Positions 52,701 to 62,800 of a stretch of DNA of 64,000 bases are shown one piece after another. The DNA is from a virus. Position 1 is the stretch's first letter. Each line of letters starts with the position of its first letter. Below the pieces are notes generated by a model. It saw nothing but the letters and a program-made list of their open reading frames with translations, did no database searches and had not been told where the DNA came from. The stretch covers positions 1 through 64,000 of IMG/VR virus record IMGVR_UViG_3300034117_000713; one strand, written 5' to 3'. The translations under genes and the position numbers were made by a program.

Positions 52701-53040
52701 CCAGATTAGTTCTGCAACCGTTATTGGTAAGAGCAATGATTCTGCTGTGACAATTGACACATATGTAGGTAATGAATTTACTACAGCTAAGTATCTTGTA
52801 CAGATAGTTGACTTGGGAACTCCTAATAAATTCCATGTGGTTGAATTAATGGTAACATACGACGGGTCCAACGCCACTAGCGGAGTCTACATCAGTCAAT
52901 ATGGTATTATTACAAACACGGGTGAATTAGGTACCTTTGATGTTACTTATAATACAGGCAATATTAATGTTATCTTTACACCAAACTATACTCCGGTAAG
53001 TATGAATCTTAGAGCTTTGCGTATGGCAATAGTGACTTAA
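49786..53040 (+). CDS. Tail fibre protein made of GALxVxGGVGIGG repeats
   Basis: 1084 aa. MAQIKDFVVKQGIVAEG is followed by about sixteen copies of [ST]-x-[GT]-A-[LF]-x-V-x-GG-[VAI]-G-[IV]-G-x-[ND]-[LI]-x-[VI]-G, spaced roughly 40-90 residues, forming a repetitive beta shaft. Near residue 420 the module QVTINSTNTYIVDPVIEIGG with DKGLLIHYQ and FIGLENTTERFIFKQ occurs; two related copies sit in the next gene. The C-terminus (TAKYLVQIVDLGTPNKFHVV, SQYGIITNTGELGTFDV) is homologous to that of the 581-aa fibre and may be a trimer-forming tip. An AAAGGAAC site precedes the ATG. Confidence 0.75.
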   Translation: MAQIKDFVVKQGIVAEGIAQSLATSSGALIVAGGAGVGGNINVGGSIKRHGNVAQGREHSIGAQLSLRDATFTDELITGRTTWGIVNYFGSSVLDTISENATYTNAASIYVKGAPAAGTNLTIEKAWSLYITSGTMFLGETSGNTSTTSSQALQVAGGISFNNGMVGYGGGSLFGPWALNSSEILTRATQNVGLVEFPDGIRITTSTQSYSTVTGALVVDNNGGAGIGGNLYLGGYFVGETTGTFLSTINSLSTSTGALTVKGGLGVGKDIYAQNGFFVSGNSNTATVGGNSLQVTNGGGLGVTGVARFDNQVWLASLTDSTGFGTGALIVQGGATVERNLSANTAEILDNTAASSTDTAAFTVVGGVGIGKNLIIGAVGSSTGTTATNALIVGGGGYFGGSLTVDGSTVIKGDLFLLGTGTQVTINSTNTYIVDPVIEIGGGIDGSMLTIPDVYDKGLLIHYQNSVSTATDYRAFIGLENTTERFIFKQEILPGVSGSDPFGNYYNSGTWSTLEAGSLILRDATESVDADTGALIVEGGIAVSGNSTFASSTVTFTSGAFSLTNIVNNAVQIPTGGLGTRYLYVEEEGYIGNARILTTGTVNDNIGGIFTLSFAFINLTQSDGTDTGAVTVSGGVGIGGNLNVGGNQTLGGTLRILNDTQSDSTDTGALTVVGGVGIGKNVNIGGQTKIYDTTQSTSTDTGALVVGGGAGIAGDLTVGGLVTVVNTLTVETLVVTSEIDSTATNNGAVVIAGGLGVGKTINANRINIQTASINSGTSSTSTTTGDLTVVGGVGIGGAVFVGKELQVLSTDTAINTSTGAIVVKGGVGVAKDVFIGGKLIRSGQVTQDVINALGAGLILSSSTYVDSLTSGTPNSLAIHSIGRPTIQGVLNPVWTNAATVFIDNEPLFTGGSDATNKWALQVNNGKVKLGGTNSNVGTTTSGALQVVGGVGVGGNITSGGEVRAQTFKVVDNQISSATVIGKSNDSAVTIDTYVGNEFTTAKYLVQIVDLGTPNKFHVVELMVTYDGSNATSGVYISQYGIITNTGELGTFDVTYNTGNINVIFTPNYTPVSMNLRALRMAIVT

Positions 53041-53046
53041 TAAATA
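53039..53046 (+). promoter_or_regulatory. Late promoter (AATAAATA) for the 2237-aa fibre
   Basis: The octamer overlaps the TAA stop of the 1084-aa gene and lies 38 nt before the GTG start at 53085. Confidence 0.5.
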
Positions 53047-53084
53047 CTAAAAATTTAAAGCCGTCAAGTGGAAAGGGAAACTGA

Positions 53085-56000
53085 GTGGCACAAGCTGATT
53101 TCATCGTTAAAAACGGTGCTGTAGTTCTTAATGGTTTAACAGCCACATCAACCAGCACCACAACAGGAGCACTCGTTGTACACGGGGGCATCGCAACATC
53201 GGGCCGATCCACGTTTGGCGGTCCACTATTCATAATAAACACCACCACATCTACTAGTTCACTAACAGGTGCATTAGTGGTCGCAGGCGGAGTGGGCATT
53301 CAAGGTGATTTAATTGTTCAGGGTGTTAATTTATTAAAAAGTGATTATCATCATTTCTATGTTTCTGAAGACGGTGACAATAATGCAAGCGGCAAATTGC
53401 CGCAATCTGCTGTTAGAACTGTAAAGCGAGGTTTAGAACTTGCAGATGCCGTTGGAGCAAATGCTGCGGTTAACATTTTAGCAGGAACATACGTTGAAGA
53501 ATTCCCGCTAACTGTACCAGCTGGAGTATCAGTTAAAGGTGCAGGACTTAGACAGGTATACGTTTCTCCTACTACTGCAACCAATACACAGAGTGCATTT
53601 TTATTAAACGGTGAAACCACAATCAGCGACTTTACTGTTGGCGGATTTTACAAACCGGGATATGCATTTAAGTTTGCACCGGGTGCAAAAATCACAACAC
53701 GTAGCCCGTATGTAGAACGATTTTCAGTACTGACAAAAGGATCAAACCCTACGGTAGGTGACCCTTACGGTTTTGACAGCAATGATGCAGGCGGCGGTGC
53801 ATACTTAGATGGTGCAAATGTTGACCCTACCAGTCTCGAAGCAGCCTTTTTATTCAACGAAGCAACTTTTATTGTTCCTAGCAGTGAAGCGGTACATATT
53901 ACTAACGGAACAAGAGTTGAATTATTAAACGGTTTTAGTTATTTTGCAGATAAGGGTATTGTTGGTACCAGCGGATCTGTTGGTTGGGGTGGTCAAGGCC
54001 GTACAAGACTACGTCTAGCAAACAGTACAGGAACATTCACTGTTGGTCATAATCTACATTATGTTGGTTCAACTGGTACATTATTAGCTTCGGGATTAAT
54101 TGACGAAGTCACTAGCGAATACGTTTACCTAGACGGCAAGGCATCTGGGTTTGTTGAAGCAGCAGACAGAACTGGTAAAACAATTAACGTTTACAATGCC
54201 ACAGTAATCAGCAGTTTTGAACGCAAGTTCGGAACAGGTGCAGCATACTTTACCACCGACGGCGACTTATTAGACATTGTAAGCGATGCTGATTTACAGT
54301 ACGGGTTTAGTTCTTATACCGTTGAAGCTTGGATTCACCTAACACAGAATAACAGAAAGCAATACGTTGTCAATAAAGGACTTACTCCTTCAACAACATT
54401 TGGTCTTTGGGTAGGTGCAGACAACAAACTTGCAGGACAACACGGTGCTATTGCATTTACTTCTACAAATACCTTAAGCACTGGCACATGGTATCATGTA
54501 ATGATGAGCCGTGATTTAAGCAATACTAATAGATTGTTTATCAATGGTAACCTTGAAGCAACTACTACTTCGTCTGCAAATATAACCAATGCAGATAGTT
54601 TGACAATTGGCGGCTATACAGGTGTACCAACGTTAAGTTTACGAGGTTATCTAGACGAACTTAGAATAAGCACTACTCCTAGATACACCGGATCTTTTAC
54701 ACCTCCAACTAGTGCTTACGCAAGTGACAATAGCACAACTGTATTATTACACTGCGACGGTGCAAATTTAAGTACAAGTTTTACAGATGACGGATTAGGC
54801 AGTCAAAACGTTTACTCCACTACTGGAACTTATACTGCGGCAGTAGTAGCCAGTGCTCAACAAATCAGTCTTGCAGATTACAGACAGTTTGGCGGAGAGT
54901 TGCGTAGTATTGGATCTGCTGTAGTCTACGGTAATTACGGTATATATGCAGATGGCGAAGGTATTGACTTTAAAGCAATTGCCTTTAACATGAGTCACAT
55001 TGGTAGCGGAAAAGACTTTACCAACGACCCAAGCCTTGCAATTCAAGCAAATGAAATTGTTAGATTAAATGGTGCAAAAGTATACTTCCAAACAGTTGAC
55101 CACTTAGGTGACTTTAGAGTAGGTCCTGAATTCCGTATTAATCAACGTACAGGTAACGTTGACTTTGGTACAGCTAACTTTAGATTAGGGCCGTTGTCTA
55201 GCTTAACAATCAGTGACGGTGTTAACACATCAGTTTTACAACCTACAAGTATTCAAGTAGGGCAGTTGTTGCTTTCTGGAAGCACAATACAGACAATTAG
55301 CGGTAACTTAACTTTAAATCCTGCAGGTAGTTTAACCACAATTGAAAGTGATTTGCAAGTTAACGGTGCATTAAACTTTACTGGACAAATTTTAGCCACA
55401 AGTGTTGAAAATGCAGTGTCCACAACGACCGGTGCATTAGTAGTTAGGGGCGGTGTTGGCATTGCTAAAGACCTATGGGTTGGCGGTAAGGCAACTATAG
55501 TCGGGGATCTAGTTGTTCGAGGAACAACTACAATTGTTAACAGTACACAGACCAGCATTGTTGACCCTATACTAGATTTAGGTATTAACCCCGACGGAAC
55601 AGATTTAACAGTTGACGATGGTTTTGATCGCGGTTTATTATTACATTACAACACAGGCTCAGGAACTAGTACATACACAAGAACATTCTTGGGTATGGAT
55701 AATAATAGTGAAACTCTAATCTATAAAACTGGAGTTATAACAGGTCCTGCAGGAGCATATACTCCTAGCTTTGCAAGTTCTGGTACTTGGGGTGCAGCAA
55801 AGTTCGGCACATTAGAATTAATGAGGACCGACGCCGGCGGGTTGCTAAACAGCGGTGCATTAAAAGTAGCAGGCGGCGGCAGCTTTGCCGGAGATTTATA
55901 CGCTAATAGATATTTTGATTCAACCGGATTAATTGTTTCAACTGCAACAATCGGCCAATATGTTGTAACACAGGCATTGGCCGGTGCTGACATTAATATT

Positions 56001-59000
56001 GAAAGTGGCATTACATATCCAGGCCGTGGCGTTATTACAATCAGTAATACATCTACACTTCAAACTGTTACACAACGAGGATCAACAACCACTGTTGCAT
56101 TGACTTTTGCCAATGTAACTAACTCAACCGGTACCACAACTGGTGCATTAGTAGTAACTGGCGGAGTAGGAGTTGGCGGAAACTTATATGCTAGCAACTT
56201 ATACTCCAATGGAAGTCCAGTTGTAACTGAATCAAGTATTGGAGATTTGGGTGTAACTGCACTAACAGCAGGTACTGACACAGCAGTTTCTTCTTCTACT
56301 GGTGTTATAGTTGTTTGGAACACATCTACACTAGACACTGTTGCCAACAGAGGATCAACAACCACTGCGGCAATCACTATTTTAAACACTGCATCTAGTA
56401 CTTCCACAACCAGCGGTGCGTTAACAGTCCGCGGCGGAGTAGGTATTACTGGCGATGTATATGCTGCTAATATCTATTCAAATGGTATTCAAGTATTAAC
56501 TACTGAAACAGACACTTTAGAAAGTGTAACAATGCGTGGAGCCATTACTCCTTATGCTGTTACATTCTCAAATACTTCGCAGGCAACAATTTCTGGAAGT
56601 ACTAAAGCAGTAGGTATTAGTGGTGGCTTATATGTAGGCAAAAAACTCTACGTTAACGAATTTGTCACATTCATGTCAAGCCCTATTGTGGGAGCAATTG
56701 ACAGCAGAAGTGCGTTAACTGTAAACGGAACAAATCAGCTACAATCATGGTACGACCCAGTCGGCGGGATTGTAGATTTACTATGGACTGGTACAGGCCT
56801 TACAGGATACTTCCAACTATTACCTGCAGGAAGTCAAACGCTGGCATTGGGTGCAAACGATGTTGTAAAAATTGCTGGCGGCTCATCAGGTTCTAATTTT
56901 GTTGGAATTAATACTGCCACTGCTACTGCTCAACTAGAAGTAGGCGGGGATATCAAAGCTGCAAACATTTATTCAAATGGCAGCTTAGTAATCACCAATG
57001 CTTCGTTGGGCACATATGGCGTGACCAGTTTAACTACTGGTTCTGGTATTGCAGTTAATACCAGCACCGGTGCTGTGATTATTGAGTCTATTGACACATT
57101 ACAGTTAGTCACCGAAAGAGGAAATTCTACAACTAACGCAATTATTATTAACAATAATACTGTATCAAACAGCACATCAACAGGTGCACTGGTTGTTTCT
57201 GGTGGTGTTGGTATTGGCGGACAAGCAACAATTGAAACTGCATTAATTACAGTATCTTTAAAAGGAACTCCTGCTGCTACTGCGGTCTTTGAAAATACAA
57301 CTGCAAGTACAACCACTACTGATGGTGCTGTGGTTATCTACGGAGGGTTGGGAGTCGGTAAACAGGTACGTGCAGCCGAGTTATATGATAGCGGAAATCG
57401 TGTTGTTACCAATGTAAATCCAACTGCCGGTTCTGGTATTACTATAACTGATGAAATCAGCGTCGGAACCGCAACCAGCTTTACTATCAATAACACTGGT
57501 GTTATTGCCGCAGTCGGATCAACTTACATTGGAGTCAGTTCGGCCACTGGTATTGTGACGTTCACTAATTTAGGTGTTCAGACTCTAACAGCAGGAACAG
57601 ACACTAGCGTGAGTAGAACTACTGGAACGGTAGTTGTTTGGAATACTTCCACCCTGCAATCTGTTACAAATAGAGGTGCAACTACTACCAATGCTATCAG
57701 TATTAGTAATAATACAGATTCAAATACTTCTACAGCAGGTGCATTAACTGTTGCCGGTGGTGTTGGTATAGGCCGTAATTTAATTGTAGGCGGAAACGCT
57801 GCAATTTACGGTAATTTACAAGTTTTTGGCACACAAACCTATGTAAATTCAACTCAAACAGTCGTAATTGACCCGGTTCTGAGTCTTGGTGCAGGCATTG
57901 ACAATACTAACTTAAATGTCAATGACGGTTTTGATCGAGGCGTACTATTGCATTACAGTACGACGGCTTCATCTTCATCTACATACGATAACCATTCTTT
58001 CCTTGGCATGGACAATGCCAGCAAGAAGCTGGTTTATAAGACAGATATTTGGCCAGGCGGCTTCCAAGAATTTCCAGCACTATTTTCTAATACAGGAACT
58101 TGGGGTGCTGCACAGTTTGGCAGCTTGAATTTAGTTAATACTACCAGTGCAACTAATACAGTATCTGGTGCGTTGACTGTTGCCGGCGGTGCTGGTATTG
58201 GCGGTGACTTATATGTTGGCAACAGAATTTATGCAGCAGGGTTAGAAGTATTAACCACTTCTAGTTTAGGTTCTGGCGGTATTGGTGTAAGTCAAATCTT
58301 TGCAGGAACTGACACCGCAGTATCGTCTAACTTTGGTGCAATCACAATCTGGAGCACTGCTACATTAGATTCTATTACCAGCAGAACTTCGTCAACTAAT
58401 CAAATTATATATTTTAATAATACATCTCAGGCCACAAACACTGCAACTGGCTCAGTACAAGTTGCTGGCGGTGTAAGTATTAAAAAGAATTTATACGTCG
58501 AAGGCAGCATATTTGGTGCACCTGGCTACATTGAACACAGCGAATATGCTGGTGCAAGTCCGGGAACAAACCAGTGGATTAAATGCTTGACATGGTCACT
58601 GCCTAATGTAGGCGACAGCACTACCTTTAAAATAAAGAGTGCAGTTAAAGCCACTGCTAGTGTAGTTTATAGTGATAACATGGACAACGATGTTCTATGG
58701 GTTAGCTATGTAAAAGATGCAGTATCAACTGTGTTGGGTACAGTATATTGGATATCAGAAAGCGGAGAGGCTGCACTGAGTGTCGGCACTACTAACCATA
58801 CAGTAACATACGATCCTATATCTGGTGATTTTGAATACTGGAGACGTTCAACTGTTGCTGGTGGCCGTATTTGGACACTGATTACTGAAGAAATTCCAGC
58901 AAACACAGCATATCAAACAGTTACACCTGCTATGATTGTAAACAGCTCTTGGGCAGCAAGCGTTACAAGTTTAGGTGCTACAGCAACAATTGACGATCCT

Positions 59001-59798
59001 GATGTTACCTCTTTTGAAGATTTAACAGTAGCTGGAACGTTAACACACAGCGGTACAACTGCTAATATTTCTAACAATACTGCGGCACTGACTGCAAACA
59101 TTGCATCAGCAGCAACTTTAGCTGCAACACTAAAAACAGTTAACATTGGTACTGCTGGTGTTGCTACATCTATTGCCAACATTAATATTGGTTCTACCAT
59201 AACAGGTGCGTTGGGTGTATTAACTGTTGGCAGTACACTGACTAATTTTAGAAGTACACAAACTGCAATTAATACTCAAAGTGCTGCGGTAGTTATTACA
59301 GGCGGCCTAGCAGTTGGCGATAACATTGTTCTCGGCGACGGTGCAACTACTCGAGGAATTTTAGATGCAAATATAGTTTCAAATGGAACATTTGCAGCAG
59401 CAGGAGATGCACAATCCGGGTCATACATTTTACGAGGATTAGCAACTTCAACTTCTACATTTACTTTGACTGTGAATAACACTACTGCAACTACAAACAA
59501 TCAAGTTATTCTTCCTGATAATTCTAGTTATATGTTTAAAGTATTTGCCACTGCAAAGTCTACTACCAGTAACGATGAAGGTGCATGGGAGTTTAGCGGA
59601 TCTATTTCTAGATATGCAGGTGCAAACACAACTGTGGTACGCACAGTTAACAAAACAAAAATTTGGGCAAGTCAGGCATACGATGTGAATGTTGTAGCTG
59701 ATGCAGTAAACGGAGGTTTAAGTGTTCAAGCAATAGGCGTCGCAAGCGGCAGTGTACGATTTGTGGCAAAAGTGGAAACTGTTGAGGTTACGACCTGA
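53085..59798 (+). CDS. Giant tail fibre with beta-helix and LamG-type lectin domain, GTG start
   Basis: 2237 aa from GTG at 53085 with GGAAAGGGAAA upstream; MAQADFIVKNGAVVLNG parallels the start of the previous fibre. Residues ~91-370 are a pectate-lyase-like beta-helix (FYVSEDGDNNASGKLPQSAV, VPAGVSVKGAGLRQVYVSP). Residues ~378-545 are a LamG/concanavalin-like domain (YTVEAWIHLTQNNRKQYVVN, GTWYHVMMSRDLSNTNRLFI, LRGYLDELRIS). The helix then ends with VYFQTVDHLGDFRVGPEFRI, related to the C-termini of the two giant paralogues. The rest is a long GALxVxGGVGIGG shaft with two copies of the INSTQTxIVDPxLxLG...FLGMDN module. The C-terminal domain (TSNDEGAWEFSGSISRY) is unassigned. Likely host glycan binding. 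Confidence 0.78.
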   Translation: MAQADFIVKNGAVVLNGLTATSTSTTTGALVVHGGIATSGRSTFGGPLFIINTTTSTSSLTGALVVAGGVGIQGDLIVQGVNLLKSDYHHFYVSEDGDNNASGKLPQSAVRTVKRGLELADAVGANAAVNILAGTYVEEFPLTVPAGVSVKGAGLRQVYVSPTTATNTQSAFLLNGETTISDFTVGGFYKPGYAFKFAPGAKITTRSPYVERFSVLTKGSNPTVGDPYGFDSNDAGGGAYLDGANVDPTSLEAAFLFNEATFIVPSSEAVHITNGTRVELLNGFSYFADKGIVGTSGSVGWGGQGRTRLRLANSTGTFTVGHNLHYVGSTGTLLASGLIDEVTSEYVYLDGKASGFVEAADRTGKTINVYNATVISSFERKFGTGAAYFTTDGDLLDIVSDADLQYGFSSYTVEAWIHLTQNNRKQYVVNKGLTPSTTFGLWVGADNKLAGQHGAIAFTSTNTLSTGTWYHVMMSRDLSNTNRLFINGNLEATTTSSANITNADSLTIGGYTGVPTLSLRGYLDELRISTTPRYTGSFTPPTSAYASDNSTTVLLHCDGANLSTSFTDDGLGSQNVYSTTGTYTAAVVASAQQISLADYRQFGGELRSIGSAVVYGNYGIYADGEGIDFKAIAFNMSHIGSGKDFTNDPSLAIQANEIVRLNGAKVYFQTVDHLGDFRVGPEFRINQRTGNVDFGTANFRLGPLSSLTISDGVNTSVLQPTSIQVGQLLLSGSTIQTISGNLTLNPAGSLTTIESDLQVNGALNFTGQILATSVENAVSTTTGALVVRGGVGIAKDLWVGGKATIVGDLVVRGTTTIVNSTQTSIVDPILDLGINPDGTDLTVDDGFDRGLLLHYNTGSGTSTYTRTFLGMDNNSETLIYKTGVITGPAGAYTPSFASSGTWGAAKFGTLELMRTDAGGLLNSGALKVAGGGSFAGDLYANRYFDSTGLIVSTATIGQYVVTQALAGADINIESGITYPGRGVITISNTSTLQTVTQRGSTTTVALTFANVTNSTGTTTGALVVTGGVGVGGNLYASNLYSNGSPVVTESSIGDLGVTALTAGTDTAVSSSTGVIVVWNTSTLDTVANRGSTTTAAITILNTASSTSTTSGALTVRGGVGITGDVYAANIYSNGIQVLTTETDTLESVTMRGAITPYAVTFSNTSQATISGSTKAVGISGGLYVGKKLYVNEFVTFMSSPIVGAIDSRSALTVNGTNQLQSWYDPVGGIVDLLWTGTGLTGYFQLLPAGSQTLALGANDVVKIAGGSSGSNFVGINTATATAQLEVGGDIKAANIYSNGSLVITNASLGTYGVTSLTTGSGIAVNTSTGAVIIESIDTLQLVTERGNSTTNAIIINNNTVSNSTSTGALVVSGGVGIGGQATIETALITVSLKGTPAATAVFENTTASTTTTDGAVVIYGGLGVGKQVRAAELYDSGNRVVTNVNPTAGSGITITDEISVGTATSFTINNTGVIAAVGSTYIGVSSATGIVTFTNLGVQTLTAGTDTSVSRTTGTVVVWNTSTLQSVTNRGATTTNAISISNNTDSNTSTAGALTVAGGVGIGRNLIVGGNAAIYGNLQVFGTQTYVNSTQTVVIDPVLSLGAGIDNTNLNVNDGFDRGVLLHYSTTASSSSTYDNHSFLGMDNASKKLVYKTDIWPGGFQEFPALFSNTGTWGAAQFGSLNLVNTTSATNTVSGALTVAGGAGIGGDLYVGNRIYAAGLEVLTTSSLGSGGIGVSQIFAGTDTAVSSNFGAITIWSTATLDSITSRTSSTNQIIYFNNTSQATNTATGSVQVAGGVSIKKNLYVEGSIFGAPGYIEHSEYAGASPGTNQWIKCLTWSLPNVGDSTTFKIKSAVKATASVVYSDNMDNDVLWVSYVKDAVSTVLGTVYWISESGEAALSVGTTNHTVTYDPISGDFEYWRRSTVAGGRIWTLITEEIPANTAYQTVTPAMIVNSSWAASVTSLGATATIDDPDVTSFEDLTVAGTLTHSGTTANISNNTAALTANIASAATLAATLKTVNIGTAGVATSIANINIGSTITGALGVLTVGSTLTNFRSTQTAINTQSAAVVITGGLAVGDNIVLGDGATTRGILDANIVSNGTFAAAGDAQSGSYILRGLATSTSTFTLTVNNTTATTNNQVILPDNSSYMFKVFATAKSTTSNDEGAWEFSGSISRYAGANTTVVRTVNKTKIWASQAYDVNVVADAVNGGLSVQAIGVASGSVRFVAKVETVEVTT

Positions 59799-59810
59799 TA
59801 GTTTTGAACT

Positions 59811-59818
59811 AATAAATA
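59811..59818 (+). promoter_or_regulatory. Late promoter (AATAAATA) for the collagen-like fibre
   Basis: The octamer lies 22 nt before the ATG at 59840, in the 41-nt gap after the previous fibre. Confidence 0.5.
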
Positions 59819-59839
59819 CTGAATAACAATTGAGTAACT

Positions 59840-62800
59840 ATGGCAATTAATTTTGATACCAGTCCACAAGGTAATGTAACACTGAAGTCTCCGACTACAG
59901 GTACAGTGACCTTAACCTTACCACAGAGTGCTAACACCAGCGGTTGGCTTATTGGTCTTGTCGATACACAGGGAACTTTGGCATTTATTGCCCCAGGAAC
60001 CGGTGCAAGCGGCGTTTCTGGAGCCACAGGTGCTACAGGACCAGTTGGTTCTACAGGTGCAACTGGTGCAACAGGTGCTACTGGTCTGCAGGGAGCAACA
60101 GGTGCTACTGGCCCAACAGGTGCTACTGGTTCAACCGGTGCAACAGGTCTACGAGGTACAACTGGTGCCACAGGCCCACAAGGTACAACTGGTGCCACAG
60201 GTCCACAAGGTGCCACAGGTACTGCAGGTGGAGCAGGTGTAGGCGGCGGCACAGGTGCTACTGGTCCAACAGGTGCTACTGGTGCAACAGGTGCTACTGG
60301 ATTGCCGGGAAGTACAGGTGCTACTGGTCTACGAGGCAGCACAGGATCAACAGGTCCTCAGGGTGCAACTGGTTATCCGGGTGCAACAGGTGCCACTGGC
60401 CCAATTGGTGCCACAGGTGGTGCGGGCGGTGTTGGTAATGCAGGTGCTACGGGTGCAACAGGACAACTTGGTGCTACAGGTGCAACTGGTCAAGCTGGTG
60501 CTACAGGTGGTATTGGTGCAACAGGTGCAACAGGACAGCGTGGATCAACGGGTGTCCAGGGTGCAACAGGTGCTGCGGGTAACGTTGGTAATGCAGGCTC
60601 TACAGGTGCTACAGGTGCTACTGGCTTTACAGGTGCAACTGGTGCCACTGGTTTGCAAGGTGCAACTGGTGCCACTGGTTTGCAAGGTGCAACTGGTGCA
60701 GCTGGCTCTAATGGTAGTATAGGTGGAACAGGTGCTACTGGACTAGGATATGATATTACCAGTTCAACATCAAACACTAATGCAACCGGCAGCAAGACTT
60801 GGACAGTAAACAAAGCCAGTGCGTTCAGTGTGGGTATGCGTGTTCGCATTGTGTATCCAGCTATTCCAGTTAACTACATGGAAGGTACTATTACAGGCAT
60901 TGTAGGTTTAGCAATCACTGTGAACGTAGACTATGTTGGTGGGACTAACGGTGCTGGACCATATGCAAACTGGACTATCGATGTTACTGGTATGTTTGGT
61001 TCAACCGGTGCAACAGGACCGGTAGGTTCTACTGGTTTAACAGGAACTACCGGAGCACAAGGTACCGGAGGCGGTACAGGTGCTACAGGTGCAACTGGTA
61101 TACAAGGAAATCAAGGTACAACTGGTGCCACAGGACCTACAGGCGGTGCTGGTGCAAACGGTGGAACAGGTGCAATAGGATCAACAGGTGCTACTGGATT
61201 TACAGGTGCAACCGGTGCCACAGGTGCAACTGGCCTAACAGGTTCAACAGGTGCTACTGGCCCAACAGGTACTGGAGGCAGTACAGGTGCAACAGGTGCT
61301 ACCGGCCTAACAGGATCAACAGGTATTACTGGTGCAGGATATTGGACTCCAATTATCAGTGCAGGCATTACATCTACTAACTATTCTCTATTCACTAAAA
61401 CTGGTGGAACTAACGGAAACTGGGATGTACAAGTTTATTCAGCGGAAGGATTCGTCCGCGGTGCATATGCAAGTGCCAGTGTTAACAACACCACTGGTCG
61501 TGCAATGTTTGGTCTTAACTCTGACCCAGCAAACAACGCCAGCTTTGACACACTTGATTATGCAATCTATTTTAATGCCGGCACCGTGGCAATTTATGAA
61601 GCAGGTGCATCAGTATTAACTGGTGGTGCATATACTACTGCTGACAAATTTACAATCACATACGACGGTGGCAATGTTAGATACTGGCAAAATGCAACAC
61701 TGTTAAAAACAACAGCAAGAGCTGTTTCTAGTTCTCCGCTACATTTTGACTCTAGTTTACAAACTACTGCGGTGGCAATTACTAATGTGGCATTTGGTGC
61801 AATGGGAGAAATTGGTGCAACAGGTCAAGCAGGTGCAGGTATTGGTGCAGGCAGTGCTAATCAGGTTGTTTATAAAGACAGTGGTAACTTATTTGCAGGC
61901 AGTGCAAACTTAACGTTTGACGGTACTAATTTAAACATTGGTGGTGGCCTAAGATTTGACGGTAAGACATCGTGGGATCATGTTGAAACAACACTGAGTG
62001 GCGGCCCAACTTTATCATTTAATGCACTAGGTGCACCGGGAAAGAAACACGCAAACTATCTTGATGAGAATTTCTTTAACGGAACTAACAGTATTGCAGT
62101 TTACGATAACGCAAGTTCTGGACAAACTGCTATCACTCGAATTGCAGCACCGTCGGGTACTCCTACTACTTCTGGATTTGTGTTGCAGGTACAGCATACA
62201 GGCAGCAGTCAAAGTCCCGGATTCGGCGGATTCTACTTTGCTGTAGGCACTAGAGCCAATGCAATTTTAGTAGCAAGATTTAAAGCTAGACTGCCGGCTG
62301 GCTACACGTTAACCTGGGCAAGTAATTCTATCGGAACAAACGGCCAAAGCTATTGGGCAACAAACAATGTAGGCACAGGCAAGTGGGAAGAATACGCATA
62401 TGTAGTAATCTGCGGTGATTCAGGAACATTCAGTTCAACGCACTTCTTCTACGTTACTGGTAGTCCAACACCTACAGCAGGTGCTCCTTTAACATGGTAC
62501 ATCTGCTCCGCAGCAATATATGATGCAACTGATCAACGAACTGACATTCTTTACTTAGATCGTGCATCCGGTGCAGCTAACATCAAAGGTTACGGAGAAG
62601 GTCAAGTTATTATTGACGGCTCTACTACGGGCAAAGGCGTATATTTAAATCACTATGTAAATGCTGATGTCTATGCTGCCGGTGGTGGCGGCAAGATGCG
62701 AATTGGTAGTACTGCGGCACCTGTTTTTGAATTAGATGTTGCTGGTGAAGCAGCATTCCAGGGATATGTAAGAATTACTGCAACATCAGGAGTACAAAGT

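Noticed and set aside
59809-61368. Pro/Val/Ala-rich minus-strand ORFs opposite the collagen-like gene
   Set aside because: They are by-products of the nine-base Gly-x-y periodicity; no start signals and no gene-like composition.
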